Source: Brevibacterium epidermidis NBRC 14811
GTDB taxonomy: Bacteria > Actinomycetota > Actinomycetes > Actinomycetales > Brevibacteriaceae
Direction of reading: 5' to 3'
Assembly: GCF_001570805.1 (NCBI RefSeq)
Contig: NZ_BCSJ01000019.1
Span: forward strand, 1-45,482
Length of the DNA: 45,482 nt
Part shown: piece by piece, positions 16,147 through 24,625 of the stretch
Position numbering within the stretch: the first letter of the stretch is position 1
Layout of the letters: every line of letters starts with the position of its first letter
Notes under the pieces: model-generated
Seen by the model: only the letters and a program-made list of their open reading frames with translations
What the model was told of the DNA's origin: nothing
The model's database searches: none
Program-made: the position numbers and the translations under genes

Positions 16147-17031
16147 ATGACTTCTCCGATCGACTTCGGCATTCCCGACCTCACCGGGCGTACGGCCCTC
16201 ATCACCGGCGCGAACAGCGGACTCGGCCGGGTCACTGCCCGGGTTCTGGCCGGTCGAGGAGCTCATGTCGTCCTGGCCGTGCGCAACCGTGCGAAGGGTG
16301 AGGCCGCTGCAGCGACGATGCCGGGCAGCACCGAGGTGCGCGACCTCGACCTCGCCGACCTGTCCTCGGTACGCGATTTCGCGGAGGACTTCACCGAACC
16401 GGTCGATCTCCTCATCAACAATGCGGGGATCATGATCCCGCCCCTGTACAGGACCGTCGACGGGTTCGAATCGCAGTTCGGGACGAACCACCTCGGCCAT
16501 TTCGCCTTGACGAATCTGCTGCTTCCGCAGGTGCGTGAGCGCATCGTCACCGTCTCCTCCATCGCCCACCGCTTCGGCATGATCGATTTCGACGACCTTC
16601 AGTGGGAGAGGCGACCGTATCGGCCGATGGCCGCCTATGGTCAGTCGAAGCTTTCGAACCTGCTTTTCGTCTCCGAACTTCAGCGCCGGCTGTCCGAGCG
16701 CTCATCCTCGGTGATCGCGACGGCTGCCCATCCGGGTTTGGCGGCGACGAATCTCTTCGGCTCCAGCGACGACAACTCTTTGGACGCGAGAGTCAGCCGT
16801 GCGTTCACCCGAGTGGTCGCGCAGAGCGAACAGGGCGGGACACGGCCGACGCTCTGTGCTGCCGTCGCCGACATTCCGCCGGGCAGCTACATCGGTCCGA
16901 CCGGTCCGTTCGAGATCCGCGGAAGACCAGGATTCGCCTCCCGGTCGGCGAAGTCCACCGACACCGAGCTGGCTCGCCGACTGTGGGCGGTGTCCGAAGA
17001 ACTGACCGGGGTCGCTTTCCCGCAGGTGTGA
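16147..17031 (+). CDS. SDR family oxidoreductase (retinol-dehydrogenase-like)
   Basis: A 294-residue classical SDR of the retinol dehydrogenase/WWOX-like group. The cofactor loop is TGANSGLG, followed by the NADP-favouring VRNRAKGEAAA, the LLINNAGIM strand, FGTNHLGHFALTNLL, VTVSSIAHR and the catalytic Y164 and K168 in AYGQSKLSN. It probably reduces or oxidises a lipophilic aldehyde/alcohol pair; substrate unknown. It is transcribed divergently from the ABC operon and convergently with glutaryl-CoA dehydrogenase (23 bp between stops). Start is set by the leaderless-type hexamer upstream. Confidence 0.88.
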   Translation: MTSPIDFGIPDLTGRTALITGANSGLGRVTARVLAGRGAHVVLAVRNRAKGEAAAATMPGSTEVRDLDLADLSSVRDFAEDFTEPVDLLINNAGIMIPPLYRTVDGFESQFGTNHLGHFALTNLLLPQVRERIVTVSSIAHRFGMIDFDDLQWERRPYRPMAAYGQSKLSNLLFVSELQRRLSERSSSVIATAAHPGLAATNLFGSSDDNSLDARVSRAFTRVVAQSEQGGTRPTLCAAVADIPPGSYIGPTGPFEIRGRPGFASRSAKSTDTELARRLWAVSEELTGVAFPQV

Positions 17032-17054
17032 GGTCTGCACTCCCCCGCTTCAGA

Positions 17055-18260
17055 TCAGCGGAAGGCCTGCTGACCGGTGATGTGGCGGCCGAGGATGAGG
17101 GTGTGGACCTCGTCGGTGCCTTCGTAGGTGCGCACGGACTCGAGGTTGTTCGCGTGCCGCAGAGGTGAGTATTCGAGGGTGATGCCGTTGCCGCCGAGCA
17201 TCGTCCGGGCCTCACGGCAGATGGCTATGGCTTCGCGGCAGTTGTTGAGTTTGCCGACGGAGATCTGCACGGGTTCGAGCGTGCCGGCGTCCTTGAGGCG
17301 TCCCGTCTGGATGGCCAGGAGGGTGCCCTTCTGGATTTCGAGGGCCATGTTCACCAGCTTCTCCTGAGTGATCTGGTAAGCGGTGAGCGGCTTGTCGAAC
17401 TGAAGGCGGTTCTGCGCGTAGTCGAGCGCCACTTCGAAGGAGTCGCGGGCCGCGCCCATGGCGCCCCACATGATTCCGTAACGGGCCTCGTTGAGGCAGG
17501 AGAACGGACCCTTCAGTCCCGTGACCTCGGGCAGGACCGCCTCGGCGGGCAGTTCCACGTCTTTGAGGTCGATATCGCACTGGATCGACGCGCGCATCGA
17601 GAGCTTCTGCTCGATCGGAGTGGCGGTGAAGCCGGGAGCATCGGTGGGCACGAGGAAGCCGCGGATGCCGTCGTCGGTGGCTGCCCAGATGACCGCGATA
17701 TCGGCGATCGAGGCCAGGCCGATCCACCGTTTGGCACCGTTGAGCGTCCAGCTTCCGTCGGCATTGCGGGTAGCGGTGGTGGCCATCGAGGCGGGGTCGG
17801 ATCCGGCGGTCGGCTCGGTCAGCCCGAAGCAGCCGATGATCGCACCCTTGGCCATTCCGGGCAGGTAGCGGTTCTTCTGCTCTTCGGAGCCGAATTTGTG
17901 GATGGCCGACATCGCCAGCGATCCCTGCACGGAGACGAAGGTGCGCAGCCCCGAGTCGCCGGCTTCGAGTTCGAGGGCGGCGAGACCGTATTCGACGGCT
18001 GAACGTCCCGGGCAGCCATAGCCCTGCAGGTGCATGCCGAGGAGGCCGAGCTCGCCCATCTCACGCACGATCTCGGTCGGGAAGATCGCGCCTTCGTACC
18101 ATTCGGCGATGTTCGGCCGGATCCGCTCGTCGACGAAGGTCCGGACCTTCGCGCGCAGCGCCAGCTCTTCGTCGGTGAGGAGCCCGGCGAGGTCGAGCAG
18201 GTCTGAGGGGTCCAAGGCGGTGTCTGGGGTGGCTGGGTTGTGTGCAGTGTCTGCAGTCAT
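17055..18260 (-). CDS. gcdH: Glutaryl-CoA dehydrogenase
   Basis: A 401-residue acyl-CoA dehydrogenase that oxidatively decarboxylates glutaryl-CoA to crotonyl-CoA, a step in lysine, hydroxylysine and tryptophan breakdown. It follows the GcdH pattern closely: GLRTFVSVQGSL with R106 at the position that binds the glutaryl carboxylate, GCFGLTEPTAGSDP, KRWIG, ARYGIMWGAMGA, MLGGNGI and the catalytic base E380 in RTYEGTDEVH. ATG 18260 has AAGGAG 6 nt upstream and is preferred to a start 14 codons earlier. It is divergent from a LysR regulator across a 122-bp gap containing two imperfect palindromes, so LysR control is likely. Confidence 0.92.
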   Translation of the reverse strand: MTADTAHNPATPDTALDPSDLLDLAGLLTDEELALRAKVRTFVDERIRPNIAEWYEGAIFPTEIVREMGELGLLGMHLQGYGCPGRSAVEYGLAALELEAGDSGLRTFVSVQGSLAMSAIHKFGSEEQKNRYLPGMAKGAIIGCFGLTEPTAGSDPASMATTATRNADGSWTLNGAKRWIGLASIADIAVIWAATDDGIRGFLVPTDAPGFTATPIEQKLSMRASIQCDIDLKDVELPAEAVLPEVTGLKGPFSCLNEARYGIMWGAMGAARDSFEVALDYAQNRLQFDKPLTAYQITQEKLVNMALEIQKGTLLAIQTGRLKDAGTLEPVQISVGKLNNCREAIAICREARTMLGGNGITLEYSPLRHANNLESVRTYEGTDEVHTLILGRHITGQQAFR

Positions 18261-18303
18261 GGGTGTCTCCTTGGGCATCGGGTTCGTCTTCAACAGTGCC
18301 ATC

Positions 18304-18333
18304 GGTATTACTCAGAGTCCAAGAGGTAATATC
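18304..18333. promoter_or_regulatory. Candidate LysR operator, imperfect palindrome GGTATTAC...GTAATATC
   Basis: GGTATTAC (18304/18305 on) and GTAATATC (18326-18333) are inverted with one mismatch and a 14-nt centre. It lies in the divergent gap between gcdH and the LysR gene, about 50 bp from each start. Confidence 0.5.
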
Positions 18334-18337
18334 GAAG

Positions 18338-18360
18338 TGATTAAGCACCGATTCTTATCA
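18338..18360. promoter_or_regulatory. Second candidate LysR half-palindrome, TGATTAAG...CTTATCA
   Basis: TGATTAAG (18338-18345) and CTTATCA (18354-18360) form an inverted pair with one extra base, right next to the first palindrome. Two tandem sites are common for LysR regulators (recognition plus activation site). Confidence 0.35.
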
Positions 18361-18382
18361 ATCCACGCGGCGGGGGTACGGC

Positions 18383-19279
18383 ATGGAATTCCGGCAGGTC
18401 ACAGCTTTCCTCGCTGTCGCCGAGGAGCTGCATTTCGGACGGGCCGCGGAGCGTCTGCACATCGCGCAGCCCGCGCTCAGCCAGATGATCCGCGCACTCG
18501 AGAAGGACCTCGACGTCGATCTGTTCGAGCGGACGACGCGACGGGTCCGACTGACGCCGGCGGGCGAGGCGCTGGTCGAACCGGCCGCGGCCATCGGGAC
18601 CCAGGTGGACGGTGCCCGACGCATCGCCCGCGCCGCGCAGCAGGGTTTGGCGGGCCGGGTGCGCATCGGATTCGGCGGCACCAGCGGCTACTCCATCCTG
18701 TCGCGACTGGCTCGCGAAGTCGGCGAGCTGCACCCGGGAATCAGCCTCGACCTGCAGCCGCAGATGTACTGCGGAGAGGCCGCGATCGCGCTGCGCGACG
18801 GGGAGACGGATCTCGCGATCATCAGCCCGCCGGTGCCGGCCGGCGTCGAGGTCCACGTCATCCGGCAGGAGAGCGTCATGATCGCCATGCCCTCGGCGCA
18901 TGAGCTGGCCGAACGGGAATCGGTGAGCATGAGCGAACTCGCCGGTCAGCCGTTCATCTCCTATGCACCGTCGCACGGATCCCAGGTCAGAGAGGTGATG
19001 ATGCGACTGGCCGACGACGCCGGATTTCTTCCGCAGGTCGTCCAGGAGGCACCCGATCCCTACAGTCTTCTGGCTCTTGTGGGCGCGCAGGTCGGTATGG
19101 CCGTCGTCGTCGAGTCCTCGGATCACATCCGCATCGACGGGGTGCGCTATGTTCGCCTCGCCGAGGGCGGAGATTCCTTCACCCTCGCCCTCGGCTGGCG
19201 CCGGAACAACCCGTCGGAGGCGCTGGCAAGGGTGCTCAGTATCGTCCGCGCCCTCTTCCCCTCCCCAATTACTACCTGA
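18383..19279 (+). CDS. LysR family transcriptional regulator, divergent from gcdH
   Basis: A 298-residue LysR regulator. The N-terminal winged helix reads MEFRQVTAFLAVAEELHFGRAAERLHIAQPALSQMIRALE in family style, with the recognition helix around residues 28-45, and a substrate-binding domain follows from about 90 (VRIGFGGTSGYSILSRL). It is transcribed away from gcdH and probably activates it in response to glutarate or a related acyl compound. The gene ends at a TGA (19277-19279) that lies inside the left arm of the palindromic repeat downstream, so the last residues ITT are encoded by repeat sequence. Confidence 0.9.
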   Translation: MEFRQVTAFLAVAEELHFGRAAERLHIAQPALSQMIRALEKDLDVDLFERTTRRVRLTPAGEALVEPAAAIGTQVDGARRIARAAQQGLAGRVRIGFGGTSGYSILSRLAREVGELHPGISLDLQPQMYCGEAAIALRDGETDLAIISPPVPAGVEVHVIRQESVMIAMPSAHELAERESVSMSELAGQPFISYAPSHGSQVREVMMRLADDAGFLPQVVQEAPDPYSLLALVGAQVGMAVVVESSDHIRIDGVRYVRLAEGGDSFTLALGWRRNNPSEALARVLSIVRALFPSPITT

Positions 19280-19326
19280 CGGGGGCCCAGCAACCTGGCG
19301 CCAGGTTGCTGGGCCCCCGTCGGGTG
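19273..19326. repeat. Palindromic intergenic repeat, copy 1 (GGGGGCCC type)
   Basis: Near-perfect palindrome centred at 19299/19300. Arms read ACCTGACGGGGGCCCAGC... and its complement, apex CTGGCGCCAG. Outermost pairs are imperfect (CTGACG against CGTCGG). It contains the stop codon of the LysR gene. Confidence 0.92.
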
Positions 19327-19371
19327 CCTGGGAGCGCGCAGTCGCGGCGGAATCGGTGAGAGACTGGGGGT

Positions 19372-20196
19372 ATGGCTGGCCCAACCCGTATCGCAGTGAT
19401 CGGAGACGTCGGTGGTCATTTCGGACCGCTCGTCCATCTCCTGGGAGAGCTCGGCGTGCGGTTCGGAGCCGAGATCGATTGGCCGGAGGACCTCCATGTC
19501 ATCCAAGTCGGCGACCTGGTCCACCGAGGCCCGGCCTCCGCTGAAGTCGTCGGCCTCGTCGCCGGTCTTCTGGAACGGGGTGTGTGGACTCAGATCGTGG
19601 GCAATCATGAACAGCTCTACGTCGACCGCCCGGTTTTCGGATGGAACGAAGTCATCGAGGAGAACGCCCAGGAGCAGCTACGGGGCTGGTGGGCAGATGG
19701 TCGCCTCCAAGCGGCAGCAGCTGTCACCGACGGCTCAGGCGAGGAGTGGCTGATCACTCATGCCGGCCTGACGGCTGGATTCTGGCGACAGGGGCTCGGA
19801 GCCCCCGACAGTGCCGAGGCGACGTTGGAGGCACTGAAGGACGCAGCCGCCGATAGCGCGCTCTGGCATCCCGGGACGATGCTGCTCGGCGTCGATGATG
19901 ACAATGCCGGCCCAGTGTGGGCAGCCGCAGGGACAGAGGTCTACCCATCCTGGCCGCGGCTGGAGGCCGAGCTGCCGTTCAATCAGATTCACGGCCATTC
20001 GAGTGCCTTCGATTGGAACCGCAGCCAGTGGTCGGCCGAGTCCTGGGTCCAATCACAGATCAGACTCGACCTCAATCACCGCCACGCAACTTTCGAACAC
20101 GCTGGCCGGCAAATCGTCGGAATCGACCCCTGCCATCTCGCCGAGGCGGCCCCGGTCTTCGCACCGTTCGTCCTCCACGGAGCAACGATCAACTGA
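19372..20196 (+). CDS. Calcineurin-like metallophosphoesterase
   Basis: A 274-residue PPP-type metallophosphoesterase. All metal motifs are seen in order: GDVGGH near the N-terminus, GDLVHRG, GNHEQLY, THAG and GHSSAF. Family members hydrolyse phosphoproteins, diadenosine polyphosphates or nucleotides; the substrate here is unknown. There is no signal peptide or membrane segment. GGGGG lies directly before the ATG with almost no spacer, so the mode of initiation is unclear. It lies between repeat copies 1 and 2 and is convergent with the aldehyde dehydrogenase gene. Confidence 0.85.
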   Translation: MAGPTRIAVIGDVGGHFGPLVHLLGELGVRFGAEIDWPEDLHVIQVGDLVHRGPASAEVVGLVAGLLERGVWTQIVGNHEQLYVDRPVFGWNEVIEENAQEQLRGWWADGRLQAAAAVTDGSGEEWLITHAGLTAGFWRQGLGAPDSAEATLEALKDAAADSALWHPGTMLLGVDDDNAGPVWAAAGTEVYPSWPRLEAELPFNQIHGHSSAFDWNRSQWSAESWVQSQIRLDLNHRHATFEHAGRQIVGIDPCHLAEAAPVFAPFVLHGATIN

Positions 20197-20224
20197 GAAC
20201 CCGGCACTGGAGAATACCCTCCGT

Positions 20225-20282
20225 GCTACCCGACGGCGGCCCAGCAACCTCGCGCGAGGTTGCTGGGCCGCCGTCGGGTAGC
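20225..20282. repeat. Palindromic intergenic repeat, copy 2 (perfect)
   Basis: Perfect 58-bp palindrome with 29-bp arms, GCTACCCGACGGCGGCCCAG... to apex CTCGCGCGAG. It lies between two convergent genes, and its flanking AATTA supplies the TAA stop of the aldehyde dehydrogenase gene. Confidence 0.95.
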
Positions 20283-20284
20283 AA

Positions 20285-21715
20285 TTACCAGGAGATAACT
20301 TGGGGGACGCTCACGTGCTTGAGGCCCTCGAGTCCGAACTCGAGGCCGAAGCCGGACTTCTTCACCCCGCCGAACGGCACTCGGGGGTCGACGGCACCAT
20401 GCTTGTTGATCCACGTGGTTCCCGCCTCGAGTCGAGCCGCGACCTGTCGGCAGGCGTCGAGGTCGGTGCCCCACACCGAGGATCCGAGGCCGACTTCGAG
20501 CTCGTTGGCCCATTCGATGGCCTGGTCGAGGTCGGAGTACTTGATGATCGGCAGCACCGGCCCGAACTGCTCCTCGGCCACAAGCGGATTGTCATTGTCG
20601 ATGTCGGCGACGAGGGTCGTCGGATAGAAGTAGCCGGGCTGGTCGGCGACCGGGTCGCCGCCCATGAGCACGCGCGCTCCCCCGTCCTTTGCCGCCTCGA
20701 CGAGGCGCGCGACGATGTCGTACTGCTGCTTGTTCTGCAACGGTCCCAGCACGTTCTCCTCTTCCAACCCCACGCCCATCGGGGACTGTCCAGCCACCTC
20801 GACGAGGGCTTGGCAGACCTGATCGTAGAGCGATTCGGGAACGTAGAGCCGCTTCATCGCAGCGCAGGTCTGCCCGGTGTTGATGAACGCGCCCCAGAAC
20901 AGGTCGCCGGCGATCTGGGCCGGATCGGCATCGTCGAGGACGATGCCGGCGTCGTTTCCACCAAGTTCGAGAGTGATACGGGCGAGGTTGTCCGCAGCGG
21001 TGCGCATGATCGCCTGCCCGGTCTTCGTCGACCCGGTGAACATGATCTTGTCGACGTCTGCGTGGCTGGTCAGGGCGGCGCCGACCGTTCCGTCGCCGGG
21101 CACGACGGCAAGCACATCGGCCGGCAGCACCTGGTTGACCACGGCCACGAGCGCCTGGACTGACAGCGGTGTGTACTCCGAGGGTTTGAGAACGACGGTG
21201 TTGCCCATCTTCAGCGAAGGCGCGAACTGCCACACGGAGATCATCATCGGCCAATTCCAGGGTCCGACGGCTCCGACGACGCCGACGGGACGGTAGTGGA
21301 GTTCGGCGTGGGTCTCACCGTCATCGACGAGAACTTCGGGTTCGAGCTCGAAGGCTGCGTTCGCGCGCAGCCAGGCCGCGCAGGCACCGACCTCGAATCG
21401 GGCGTTGGGTCCGTTGAGAGGTTTGCCCTGTTCACGCGAGAGCAGCTCGGCCAATGCCTCGGCGGAGGCTTCGATCGCATCGGCGGCCTTGCCCAGAATC
21501 TCGCTGCGCTCCTGTGAAGTGCGCGCGGCCCAGGCCGGCTGAGCCTTGCGTGCGGCGGCCACGGCGGCATCGATGTCGGCAGGGCTGCCTTCGCCGGTGC
21601 GCCCGACGATCTCGCCAGTGGCGGGGTCGTGGATCTCGCGGCCGGAAGGGTCGACGATGGCAGCGAGAATTCCGGCGGTGGTGGTCATTTCGGTGGCGGT
21701 TGCCTCGGCGGTCAT
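20285..21715 (-). CDS. NAD(P)-dependent aldehyde dehydrogenase
   Basis: A 476-residue aldehyde dehydrogenase. The catalytic set is N154 in GPWNWP, E250 in TLELGGNDAG and the nucleophile C284 in INTGQTCAAMK, with GSTKTGQ in the cofactor site. It should oxidise the aldehyde produced by the nearby copper amine oxidase to the carboxylic acid, as FeaB does with phenylacetaldehyde; this pairing is inferred from gene order. ATG 21715 has AAAGGAG 5 nt upstream and is preferred to a start 17 codons earlier. It follows the APC permease gene by 97 bp on the same strand. Its TAA stop falls in the flank of repeat copy 2. Confidence 0.93.
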   Translation of the reverse strand: MTAEATATEMTTTAGILAAIVDPSGREIHDPATGEIVGRTGEGSPADIDAAVAAARKAQPAWAARTSQERSEILGKAADAIEASAEALAELLSREQGKPLNGPNARFEVGACAAWLRANAAFELEPEVLVDDGETHAELHYRPVGVVGAVGPWNWPMMISVWQFAPSLKMGNTVVLKPSEYTPLSVQALVAVVNQVLPADVLAVVPGDGTVGAALTSHADVDKIMFTGSTKTGQAIMRTAADNLARITLELGGNDAGIVLDDADPAQIAGDLFWGAFINTGQTCAAMKRLYVPESLYDQVCQALVEVAGQSPMGVGLEEENVLGPLQNKQQYDIVARLVEAAKDGGARVLMGGDPVADQPGYFYPTTLVADIDNDNPLVAEEQFGPVLPIIKYSDLDQAIEWANELEVGLGSSVWGTDLDACRQVAARLEAGTTWINKHGAVDPRVPFGGVKKSGFGLEFGLEGLKHVSVPQVISW

Positions 21716-21812
21716 GGTGCTCCTTTGATCGGCGACCGGATGGTCGGCGGCGGTTGGTGTGGTCATTTTCTGGCGGTGTGTACGGATATTTCAGGCGGCC
21801 GGAACGCTTACG

Positions 21813-23354
21813 TCATCCCAGGGAACCACCGGAGCCGATTCCTGCATAGAGGTTCGGTGAAGACGAGCGGAGGATGACGGCCCAGATGGTGCCGATGAGT
21901 CCGGGGACGAGAACGATGGCCGGCAGCAGCCAGGACAGGACCGTGGTGCCCTCTGCGCCGATGAGGACATTGAAGTTGATGACGATGGCGACGAAGAGGG
22001 CGAGGAGTCCGACCACCGAGAGGCCGGGGGCGATGACTCGGGTCCACAGCGAGTACTCTCCTGCCTTCGTGCGCAGGAAACCGACGACGGCGAGCGCGGT
22101 CAGCGCCATGAGCAGGACGAGCCCGAAAGCGCCCATGTTCGTCAGCCACGTGAAGAGCGTGACGACGGGGAACAGCGGGTCATCGCTGCCGGAGCCGACC
22201 ACGGCGAAGACGAGGATGATGACGAGCGCCAGTCCTGACTGGACGAGGGAACCTGCCACGGGCGCACCTGTACGCCGCGAGGTCCTGGCCAGCGACGGCG
22301 GAAGGACCCGGTCTCGGCCGAGGGCGAAGACGTAGCGGGCGACGATGTTGTGGAAGGCGACGAGCGCGGCCAGCAGAGAGGTGAGGAACAGCAGGTTGCC
22401 GAGGTCGACGAACCACACAGGGGCATGCTCGCCGAGGAAGACGAACATGAGGTCGGGCCCGAATTCCTGCGACCGACCGATGACCTTCGATGCACCCTCG
22501 CCGACGACCATCGCCCAGGCGGAGAACGCGTAGAACACCGCGATGATGCTCACCGCGATGACGGTGGCCCGACCGGCCGTACGGCGAGGGTCCTTGACCT
22601 CCTCGTTGTAGATGGCGCCGGATTCGAAGCCCATGAAGGCCGCGATCGAGAATGCCAGGGCTGCGCCGACCCCGGGCGCGAAGAGCTGGTCGAGTGCGAA
22701 TCCGTCGGTGGTGATTCCTTCGGGGCTGTGGGCGAGTCCGATGATGTCGAAGACGATGACGACGAGGAATTCCGCACCAACGATGATGCCGAGCACTTTT
22801 GCGGAGAAGTCGACCCGCAGCACACCCATGATGCCGACGATGACCCAGGCGATGAGGGCGCAGACCCACCAGGACCAGGAGATGCCGAAGAGGGTGTCGA
22901 GGAAGGAGGAGAATACGAAGCCGAACATTCCGGCGATGCCGATCTGCATGGAGTTGTAGGCGACGAGTGCGGTCATCGCCGCTCCCATTCCGGCGGGCTT
23001 GCCCAGCCCTTTCGAGATGTAGGCGAAGAAGGCCCCGGCGTTGTGGACGTGGCGGCTCATCGCCGCATAGCCGATGGCGAAGAGGATGAGAATGATCCCG
23101 AGGACGACGAATGACAGCGGAATCCCCACCAGGCCGGTGACGGCGAAGTTGCTGGGGACTCCGCCGGCGACGACGGTCAACGGCGCCGAGGCGGCGATGA
23201 TCATGAAGACGAGCGCGGGGATTCCGATGCGGCGGGCATCGAGTGAAGCCGTGGCCGCGGGTGCGTTCCCGACGTCCGTGGAGTGCCGATCGGCGCCGTT
23301 GCTGATCGGGGAACCCAGGCCGCCTTTGGCCGGGTCCGAGCTGAGAGTGCTCAT
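21813..23354 (-). CDS. APC family amino acid/amine permease
   Basis: A 513-residue permease of the amino acid-polyamine-organocation superfamily. After a hydrophilic 45-residue N-terminus it has about 12 hydrophobic segments starting with IGIPALVFMIIAASAPLTVVAGG, the family's helix-1 unwinding region, and AFMGFESGAIYNEEVKDPRRT, the conserved helix-6 block. It likely imports a primary amine or its amino acid precursor for the neighbouring amine oxidase. ATG 23354 has AGGTGG 5 nt upstream. It precedes the aldehyde dehydrogenase gene and follows the AraC regulator, all on the minus strand. Confidence 0.9.
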   Translation of the reverse strand: MSTLSSDPAKGGLGSPISNGADRHSTDVGNAPAATASLDARRIGIPALVFMIIAASAPLTVVAGGVPSNFAVTGLVGIPLSFVVLGIILILFAIGYAAMSRHVHNAGAFFAYISKGLGKPAGMGAAMTALVAYNSMQIGIAGMFGFVFSSFLDTLFGISWSWWVCALIAWVIVGIMGVLRVDFSAKVLGIIVGAEFLVVIVFDIIGLAHSPEGITTDGFALDQLFAPGVGAALAFSIAAFMGFESGAIYNEEVKDPRRTAGRATVIAVSIIAVFYAFSAWAMVVGEGASKVIGRSQEFGPDLMFVFLGEHAPVWFVDLGNLLFLTSLLAALVAFHNIVARYVFALGRDRVLPPSLARTSRRTGAPVAGSLVQSGLALVIILVFAVVGSGSDDPLFPVVTLFTWLTNMGAFGLVLLMALTALAVVGFLRTKAGEYSLWTRVIAPGLSVVGLLALFVAIVINFNVLIGAEGTTVLSWLLPAIVLVPGLIGTIWAVILRSSSPNLYAGIGSGGSLG

Positions 23355-23410
23355 GTGATCCACCTAACAGTCAATGTGATTACTGCCAGTGTGTCCTGTG
23401 CCGGCCCATC

Positions 23411-23440
23411 GAGTCTTGGCTTTGCAGGCAGAGTCCTTGA
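23411..23440. promoter_or_regulatory. Candidate AraC-type direct-repeat site before the APC permease gene
   Basis: GAGTCTTGGC (23411-23420) and GAGTCCTTGA (23431-23440) are direct repeats with a 20-bp period (7 of 10 identical), two helix turns, as AraC-family dimers usually recognise. They lie about 57-86 bp upstream of the permease start. Confidence 0.3.
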
Positions 23441-23494
23441 CGATGTGCGCATTCGCGATCGGGGCTCTGAATCTGCCCGCGGGGGAGCTCAGTC

Positions 23495-24457
23495 TCAGCC
23501 GCCGTTGGCGCTGCGACGATATCCGGCGGGCGGCTGGCCGACGGCGCTGCGGAAGAGTCGGGAGAAGTGCGCGGGATCACTCAGGCCCCAGCGGGCGCCG
23601 ATGGCGGCTACCGGGGTCTGACGTTGCCCGGGATCGGCGAGGTCGAGGCGGCACTTCTCGATGCGGCGCCGCCGGATCTCCCCGGCGACAGTCTCCCCGC
23701 TGCCCTCGAAGATCTGGTGCAGGGTGCGCACCGAGATGAAGTGGGCGGCGGCGATGGTCGACGGCGTCAGCTGCGGATCGGAGAGGTGGGCATCGATGTA
23801 CTCGGTGATCTCGGCCCACAGTCGCTGCCGTTCGTCGACCTCACCGCCCGCGGCAGAGAGCTCGTCGGCCATCACCGTGGTGAGGAGGTCGACGACGTTG
23901 CCGGCCAGCCGCACACCGGTCGTCCGATTGAGGGTCGGCAGCATGGCTCCGGCCTGGGAGATGACCTGGGCGACAACCGCACCGAGCTGATGGTCGGCTC
24001 CGATCGGGGTGGCGGTGAGCTGGCCGACGGTTCCGGCGGGCAGGTTGACCCGCGACTGCGGGAACATCATGACGTAGGACGAGAAATCCGAATCGAAGCT
24101 GAGCGTATACGGCCGGGACGTGTCGTAGATGGCCAGCGATCCGGGCGCCAGTGCCATCTCTCGTCCGTCCTGGATGAGCAGTCCGTGCCCGTCGAGCTGC
24201 AGTGAGACCTTGAAGTAGTTCGTTCCGACCGCGCAGCCGTGCGCCTGCGATCGGGCGCGGGCGATGAGCTCGGGGGTGCGCAGGACGGCGTGAGGGTTGG
24301 CATTGATCTGCGACATCACCACGGAGTCGTAGTCGCGCGCGCTGATTCGACCCTGGAATCCGCCTCGGCGCTGGGGTTCGGTATCGAGCGGAACGAACGA
24401 GTCCGAGACCAGCCCCTGCCAGCCGTCGAAGTCGTTCGCGGTGTCTTCAAGCAACAT
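23495..24457 (-). CDS. AraC family regulator, FeaR-like
   Basis: A 320-residue regulator. The N-terminal ~200 residues form an AraC-binding-like ligand domain (DYDSVVMSQINANPHAVLRT, YFKVSLQLDGHGLLIQDGREM, PGSLAIYDTSRPY), the type found in FeaR, which controls tynA and feaB in E. coli. The C-terminal ~100 residues carry the two helix-turn-helix units of AraC proteins (LTPSTIAAAHFISVRTLHQIF and GLSDPAHFSRLFRSAVGQPPAGYR). AGGGA precedes ATG 24457. Its position beside an amine oxidase, permease and aldehyde dehydrogenase supports control of amine catabolism. Confidence 0.88.
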   Translation of the reverse strand: MLLEDTANDFDGWQGLVSDSFVPLDTEPQRRGGFQGRISARDYDSVVMSQINANPHAVLRTPELIARARSQAHGCAVGTNYFKVSLQLDGHGLLIQDGREMALAPGSLAIYDTSRPYTLSFDSDFSSYVMMFPQSRVNLPAGTVGQLTATPIGADHQLGAVVAQVISQAGAMLPTLNRTTGVRLAGNVVDLLTTVMADELSAAGGEVDERQRLWAEITEYIDAHLSDPQLTPSTIAAAHFISVRTLHQIFEGSGETVAGEIRRRRIEKCRLDLADPGQRQTPVAAIGARWGLSDPAHFSRLFRSAVGQPPAGYRRSANGG

Positions 24458-24561
24458 CGTCGTCCCTAGATTGCTCGGCCCCGACCGCTTCGTCGAAGGC
24501 CCGTTGTCCGGTCACTCTATCCCCAACCGTCGCGCCAGTCACGACCCCGAACCCGATTACC

Positions 24562-24573
24562 GACCATTTGGTC
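24562..24573. promoter_or_regulatory. Palindrome GACCATTTGGTC, candidate TetR operator
   Basis: Perfect 5-2-5 palindrome (GACCA-TT-TGGTC) flanked by ACC on the left and ACC on the right. It lies about 105 bp upstream of the AraC gene and downstream of the TetR gene. The architecture is typical of TetR operators. Confidence 0.4.
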
Positions 24574-24625
24574 ACCCTGCATCGGCAAGGCCCCTTCCAC
24601 TCGCCCCACCCCGGCCCTGCCCGGA

